Positions 42,162 through 45,908 of a stretch of 45,908 nucleotides of DNA are shown here, in pieces. Under the pieces are notes generated by a model. It worked only from the letters and a program-made list of their open reading frames with translations, was not told the origin of the DNA and searched no databases. Within the stretch, counting starts at the first letter, position 1. The number at the start of each line of letters is the position of its first letter. The position numbers were made by a program, and so were the translations under genes. The DNA comes from Paraburkholderia piptadeniae (GTDB lineage: Bacteria > Pseudomonadota > Gammaproteobacteria > Burkholderiales > Burkholderiaceae), in the NCBI RefSeq assembly GCF_900007165.1, contig NZ_CYGY02000036.1:1-45908 (forward strand). The letters run 5' to 3'.

Positions 42162-42428
42162 CTATAACGATTCGACCGCGTCATGCGACTCGCGAAGCCT
42201 GATAGGCCGAGGGTTTTTCCTATTTATTCGCCGCTCAATTTCATCGAGCTCGTACATCAGCTCTTGCAACGTATTGACTTGATATTCCGTCAGACGAGAC
42301 GTTTCAATGCGAATGTTCAGCCGATTGCGCCAATAGTCAACAAGCATAATCTCCGGAGCACACTGGACAACGGTCGCACGCATAACCCGGCCGATATGCA
42401 TGATGTCACGCTCGACAATTGGATTCAT
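42162..42428 (-). CDS. Hypothetical protein, 88 aa
   Basis: GAGGGC lies before the ATG ending at 42428. It contains IGRVMRATVVQCAPEIMLVD and a helical YQVNTLQELMYELDEIERRI, then a basic end. No signal peptide; family unknown. Same direction as the 130-aa gene downstream (113-bp gap). Confidence 0.6.
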   Translation of the reverse strand: MNPIVERDIMHIGRVMRATVVQCAPEIMLVDYWRNRLNIRIETSRLTEYQVNTLQELMYELDEIERRINRKNPRPIRLRESHDAVESL

Positions 42429-43113
42429 CTTTGCCCTCGGAATCTCTTAATACTTGTTCCTACGGGACGCTTAGTGCCTCTTGTTTAAAACGTACACAAT
42501 TGACGGACTCAATGCAATCGTGTTGCCGTGAAATCTAACGGTATGCTCGCGATTAAAACCAGGATTTAGTAATTTCTTCCCACTCGCATTAAAACGCATC
42601 TAAAATGGAATCGATATCACGGTAACAAATTCGCAGATATTGCAAGCATTGGACCTCTTGCCATCAGCTGGATATGCTGATTGGCAGGTTTCATCCCTGT
42701 GTGGGACAAAGTCATCCGTGGCGGCTGGTCGCGCCGTGCGATACCGCAATCGCGAATGCGACTCTCAGCATACCGTTCCACGACTTCGTCGCACATCGCG
42801 AGGGCGCGCACGCTTCTTTAGAAAGTGGGACTTTCGCGATTCATGCTGCGACGCAGAAGTCTGAACAGAATCTTCTTCGTCGGCGTGACGTCGTGTCGCA
42901 GGGTTTCCCCCTGGGTCGGCCTGATTCCCAATGTCTGCAATGCCGCAGGCGGTTAATTGCGTGCACGCGTGGCCCTCCCCAAGAACAAGGATTGACATTT
43001 GCGTCTTGGGTCCTAGAATGATTTTCGCTGCGTCGCACCAATGAATCCACTCTGCGACATGCCGCGAACCGTTCGGCTTGGCGGTCTGTTGTTCCCACCA
43101 CATGGAGCTTGTG
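42429..43113. other. Long intergenic region upstream of a phasin gene
   Basis: About 685 bp; the first 200 bp are markedly A/T-rich for this contig. No gene seen. GGAG precedes the phasin start at 43114. Confidence 0.4.
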
Positions 43114-43542
43114 ATGAGCAGTCTTCGCCCCGAATACTTTGGTACCGCACAGAGAGCTGCCGTTGAAACAACATTTGGCATCTTTAACAAAACACTTGAC
43201 GGCGCCCGGAAGCTGGTCGAGTTGAATGTGCAGACGGTCAAATCAACTCTCGAAGAAAATCAGGAAAACCTGGTCAACGGCTTGTCATCCCGGGGGCCAC
43301 AGGCGTTGCTAGCCCAACAGAAAAGCCTGGCTCAAACAGCCCCGGACAAGGCACAGGCGTACTGGCGTCACGTGTGCGAAATCCTCTCGGGGACTCAGGG
43401 CGAACTCGTGACATTCATTGAGGCGCAGTCCAGGCAGTACCAGCACAAGGTACAGAATTTCGTTGACAACACCGCGAAAACCGCATCGGTCAGTAGCGAA
43501 TCCGCTGTTGCGGCGTGGTCATTCCCAAAGACGCCGGGCTAG
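43114..43542 (+). CDS. Phasin family protein, 142 aa
   Basis: Polyhydroxyalkanoate-granule surface protein. The ATG at 43114 (GGAG 6 bp upstream) gives MSSLRPEYFGTAQRAAVETTFGIFNKTLDGARKLVELNVQ read as phasin helices, then VKSTLEENQENLVNGLSS, ALLAQQKSLAQTAPDKAQAYWRHV and TFIEAQSRQYQHKVQNFVDNTAK. It is somewhat shorter than usual (about 180-190), ending abruptly in AAWSFPKTPG, so the C-terminus may be truncated. It likely coats PHB granules made via PhaB. Confidence 0.88.
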   Translation: MSSLRPEYFGTAQRAAVETTFGIFNKTLDGARKLVELNVQTVKSTLEENQENLVNGLSSRGPQALLAQQKSLAQTAPDKAQAYWRHVCEILSGTQGELVTFIEAQSRQYQHKVQNFVDNTAKTASVSSESAVAAWSFPKTPG

Positions 43543-43712
43543 CCCACAAAGACATAACTATCAAGCAATAGTGTTTTGTCGTCATCTGCCAGGGTCAATT
43601 CATGCGAGCCCCGCCCGCAATTTTGCGATTGTCGACTGACGCTTATCAGCAACCGGTGCGCGCGTGCGTCATACACGACGTGTTCCTTTGGGCAACGAGT
43701 GTGCAAATACAT
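43539..43712 (-). CDS. Possible small protein or remnant, 57 aa
   Basis: Frame MYLHTRCPKEHVVYDARAHR, LLISVSRQSQNCGRGSHELT, LADDDKTLLLDSYVFVG. LTLADD recalls the N-terminal motif of the 21646 family, but no ribosome site is seen. It overlaps the phasin stop by 4 bp. Confidence 0.28.
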   Translation of the reverse strand: MYLHTRCPKEHVVYDARAHRLLISVSRQSQNCGRGSHELTLADDDKTLLLDSYVFVG

Positions 43713-43833
43713 GCGCGGAGAACCGTCTTGACTTCCTCGGAGCATGGCCCGTGACCCATCATGCAGTGGCAACCTGCGAGCGCAGACGTTCACGCCTTAA
43801 CGCAACTTCTGCCATGAGCAGCGCGGAGCCGGT

Positions 43834-44106
43834 ATGACAATGGACGACGTTCTCACCGCAGAGCCCTGTGTTTATTCCGAGGGGAAAATGGTAGTTTTCG
43901 TTGCGTCAGTCCGTAACCATTCGATGCAATGTTCCATTGCCCGTGCTGCACTTGAGCAGCATTTCTGGTTGCCACCCAATGCGGACAACCGTCGGATGCT
44001 GAAGGCATTCGCCGACGGGAAATCGCGCATCGTTGCTGTTGCCGAACGGAGAATGCTCAAGGCGCCGGGCACACCGATAGCATTGACTGCCGCAGATTTT
44101 TGCTGA
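43834..44106 (+). CDS. DUF1488-like protein, 90 aa
   Basis: GGAG just before ATG 43834. Matches the DUF1488 pattern: MVVFVASVRNHSMQCSIARAAL, a WLPPNADNRRMLKAFADGK segment, and RIVAVAERRML near the end. Small cytosolic protein of unknown function common in Burkholderia. Confidence 0.75.
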   Translation: MTMDDVLTAEPCVYSEGKMVVFVASVRNHSMQCSIARAALEQHFWLPPNADNRRMLKAFADGKSRIVAVAERRMLKAPGTPIALTAADFC

Positions 44107-44275
44107 GAGGTGATGCATCGCTGACGGCACAATACACGCCTACCCATGCGCCGCACCGAACTCGCGGCGCTTCTTCCAGTCAGAGGTGCAGGTGCGGGGT
44201 GACAGGGCGTGCGCAACAAAGAGCACGCCGATGGCACGGGATGACCCGGAAACGTGGCTCGACACATAAACGACG

Positions 44276-44506
44276 ATGAACGTTAGGAACACTTCTGGCG
44301 AAGCCCGCGCCCTTGAACGCGTGGTAAGCGCTGCACGTGAGGTGCAGGCGGCGTCACTGCGCCTCGAAGCGCACTACGCACGCGACTCGAATGAACCACC
44401 TACGACGCTCGAACTGGCGCGGTTTGCCGCTGCCATGCAGGAACTGAAAGACGCGCGGGAAGCCTTCGACGCCTTGGTCGCGAAACGAGACGCTTGCTCG
44501 ACCTAA
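44276..44506 (+). CDS. Hypothetical helical protein, 76 aa
   Basis: Alanine/glutamate-rich helix throughout: ALERVVSAAREVQAASLRLE, LARFAAAMQELKDAREAFDA. Probably a small coiled coil. No clear ribosome site. It is followed 9 bp later by a 54-aa gene. Confidence 0.5.
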   Translation: MNVRNTSGEARALERVVSAAREVQAASLRLEAHYARDSNEPPTTLELARFAAAMQELKDAREAFDALVAKRDACST

Positions 44507-44515
44507 GGTCATCTC

Positions 44516-44680
44516 ATGGGGCGAGACAACGTCTCTCGCCTCGACGAAAACGCCCAGCCGCCCAAACGGGGACCGCCAGTCATGCAGAAACCGCAAACGC
44601 GCCGTCCGGAAGAAATAAGCCTCAAGTTGAAGGCTTTCCACAAAAACGAAGCACCGCCCTCGGCAGTGCCGGCGTCCTGA
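44516..44680 (+). CDS. Very small basic protein, 54 aa
   Basis: AAGG lies 8 bp before ATG 44516. Sequence MGRDNVSRLDENAQPPKRGP, PVMQKPQTRRPEEISLKLKA, ends PPSAVPAS. Proline- and lysine-rich, disordered-looking. Tight spacing after the 76-aa gene supports an operon; otherwise unproven. Confidence 0.42.
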   Translation: MGRDNVSRLDENAQPPKRGPPVMQKPQTRRPEEISLKLKAFHKNEAPPSAVPAS

Positions 44681-44692
44681 CAGCTGGTCGTC

Positions 44693-45154
44693 TTAAGCCT
44701 TTTTGGGCCGCGACTTGCGACGGACCTTGGCCGGCGCGGCTGTCGTTTCCATTATCGCCTTGACGATTTCGACCTCTTCGGGCGCACGCACTTGCGCCTC
44801 GGCGATGTCCCCGCCAGCCACGACTTTCTCTACCTCGTCCGACGCGGCGGCCGGGCACCGTACGGCTTCCGGGGGAATAAGACTCTGGCAGCCAGCGCGC
44901 ATCACCTCGCCGGCAAACGTCAGCTGAGCGCTCACGACCTCCGATGCTAGTTTGTGAAGGCTTGCAAAGTAGTCCTGCGCAAGCTCGACCAAACCCGGGC
45001 CGTTCTTGACCTCCAATGACCTGGCAAAGAGCTTTTGCGACAGTTCGGTACCTTGCTGCAGGAAGGCGAAATGCTGGCTTATCGCCTTTTGCCCCAATTC
45101 GAGCATCGAAGCGGCGGCAGCCCGCTGTGCGCCACCTGTTTCAAGGAAATACAT
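44693..45154 (-). CDS. Phasin-like protein with basic tail, 153 aa
   Basis: Second phasin, distinct from the 43114 one. AGGAGAAG lies before the ATG ending at 45154. The N-terminal amphipathic region GGAQRAAAASMLELGQKAIS, then FLQQGTELSQKLFARSLEVK, GLVELAQDYFASLHKLASEV and QLTFAGEVMRAG match the phasin_2 type. The C-terminal 40 residues are acidic then strongly basic (PAKVRRKSRPKKA), so it may also touch DNA and link granules to the nucleoid. Confidence 0.82.
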   Translation of the reverse strand: MYFLETGGAQRAAAASMLELGQKAISQHFAFLQQGTELSQKLFARSLEVKNGPGLVELAQDYFASLHKLASEVVSAQLTFAGEVMRAGCQSLIPPEAVRCPAAASDEVEKVVAGGDIAEAQVRAPEEVEIVKAIMETTAAPAKVRRKSRPKKA

Positions 45155-45689
45155 GGTTGTTCTTCTCCTGTGTGAAGAGATGTTGTGGCTGAAGATTGCT
45201 GGTCAGATGAGGCGCTGATGCGCTCCGAGGCATAGCCTGGCCACTGGCTGGCGCACGCGAGTCAATCGCCATGTCCGACCAGCAACGCGATGACTGCACC
45301 AATGCCGACACCGAGAATGATGGGGAGTTCCCTTTGACCGAATCGAGCTACCTGAACCCATCAGGATTTAGCCGCCCGGCCTCGCGCAGCGGCGGCGTCG
45401 ACCGGGGCTAACAGGCTAACCTTCCGAATCTCGGCTGTCTCGTGGATTCCATGACTTCAGGCGTTTGTCATATGGCAACGCTATAGTCGCGTATCCCCCG
45501 TATTGCGCTTATCCTGCGCCGTCGCTCGCCATCTCGCGAGCGCGATAGACTCCGTGCGCAGTTGCGTGGAAACGCCTGATGAAAAGCCGCTCGGTCAACC
45601 ACGAGATTGCAGTGTCACTGGTATTGTTCAGTCCGTCGGCGCGAGTCGCGCTCGCTGAACCCGATGCAGTCGCGCTTCGGCAGAAACGC
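45155..45689. other. Right-end intergenic region, no gene seen
   Basis: About 530 bp upstream of the right-hand hairpin. No coding frame is convincing; short plus and minus frames here are not protein-like. Confidence 0.4.
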
Positions 45690-45721
45690 CTGGTGGAAGT
45701 CGTCCGAACGACTTCCACCAG
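45690..45721. repeat. Perfect 14-bp inverted repeat with 4-nt loop
   Basis: CTGGTGGAAGTCGT-CCGA-ACGACTTCCACCAG. A very stable hairpin without a U-run on either strand, so not a standard terminator. It could be an operator, a folded RNA element or an insertion scar. Confidence 0.88.
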
Positions 45722-45835
45722 TGCCGGGTTGCGGTTGACATACGAGGGCAAGGCACCGCTTCAGCGCGTCGGGCTGATGGCAAAATAAACAACCCACGTT
45801 GGTCCGTTGGCATCAGATACACATCGACACACCGG

Positions 45836-45863
45836 TTGACTTCGACGCATTCAACTCTAGAAT
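45836..45863 (+). promoter_or_regulatory. Sigma70-like promoter pointing off the contig end
   Basis: TTGACT (45836-45841), 16-bp spacer, TAGAAT (45858-45863). It faces right, so its gene lies beyond the window; the last 45 bases contain no start codon in an open frame that I can support. Confidence 0.6.
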
Positions 45864-45908
45864 GAGGCTTCGCTGCAAAGCAGCAAAAGAAGGCGGAAGC
45901 ATCCTGAC

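Overview
The window looks like one contig from a member of the Burkholderiaceae, most likely Paraburkholderia or Caballeronia, and probably an accessory replicon or island rather than core chromosome. This rests on high GC content, a PhaB very close to the Cupriavidus/Burkholderia type, two phasins, several H-NS family proteins, a PXPV-type secreted protein, an ImuA, and many short proteins of the kind that fill Burkholderia accessory regions. I see no rRNA, tRNA, CRISPR array, transposase, integrase, replication or conjugation gene. These are judgements made by reading the sequence; no database search was run.

Region 1 (1-9.45 kb) holds ordinary long genes. A GntR/FCD regulator runs off the left end through a perfect hairpin, followed by an MFS transporter, a small membrane protein, and a secreted protein translationally coupled to an orphan bc1-type Rieske protein. 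Next come an IsdG-type haem-degrading monooxygenase, a GH36-like alpha-galactosidase, and convergently a GH35 beta-galactosidase coupled to a ferritin-like di-iron protein. The region ends at a decapitated LysR gene, which looks like a recombination boundary.

Region 2 (9.45-22.4 kb) is a run of small genes: a lipoprotein, a DUF695 protein, an H-NS protein with three DNA-binding repeats and a histone H1-like tail, a minimal H-NS protein, DgkA, and a DNA-damage pair. That pair is an SRAP/YedK peptidase with a coiled-coil insertion and a divergent ImuA with a perfect LexA box but no imuB or dnaE2. About a dozen hypothetical proteins follow, including a duplicated small family (16.97 and 21.19 kb).

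Region 3 (21.6-27.6 kb) is bounded by two decayed direct copies of a two-gene tandem family. Between them lie a PXPV-like secreted protein, a TetR-AhpD-like operon, a thioredoxin-CcdA operon and a PRC-barrel gene with a damaged N-terminus.

Region 4 (28-36 kb) carries DUF2442, a Gly-rich secreted protein broken in an A-run, a hybrid histidine kinase followed by an output-less response regulator, a Uma2 nuclease-fold protein and an orphan PhoU.

Region 5 (36-45.9 kb) has a polyhydroxybutyrate theme. It contains phaB with an upstream three-copy operator-like motif and an XRE regulator, a cold-shock protein, a SET-domain methyltransferase, two unrelated phasins and a DUF1488 protein. The contig ends with a perfect 14-bp-stem hairpin and an outward sigma70-like promoter.

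The most distinctive themes are: (i) nucleoid proteins with a lysine-rich H1-like tail in the same region as a SET lysine methyltransferase; (ii) PHB-granule genes scattered among stress genes; (iii) an SOS-controlled ImuA stripped of its mutasome partners and next to an enlarged SRAP protein; and (iv) a galactosidase/di-iron cluster. None of these is proven to be a working system from sequence alone.
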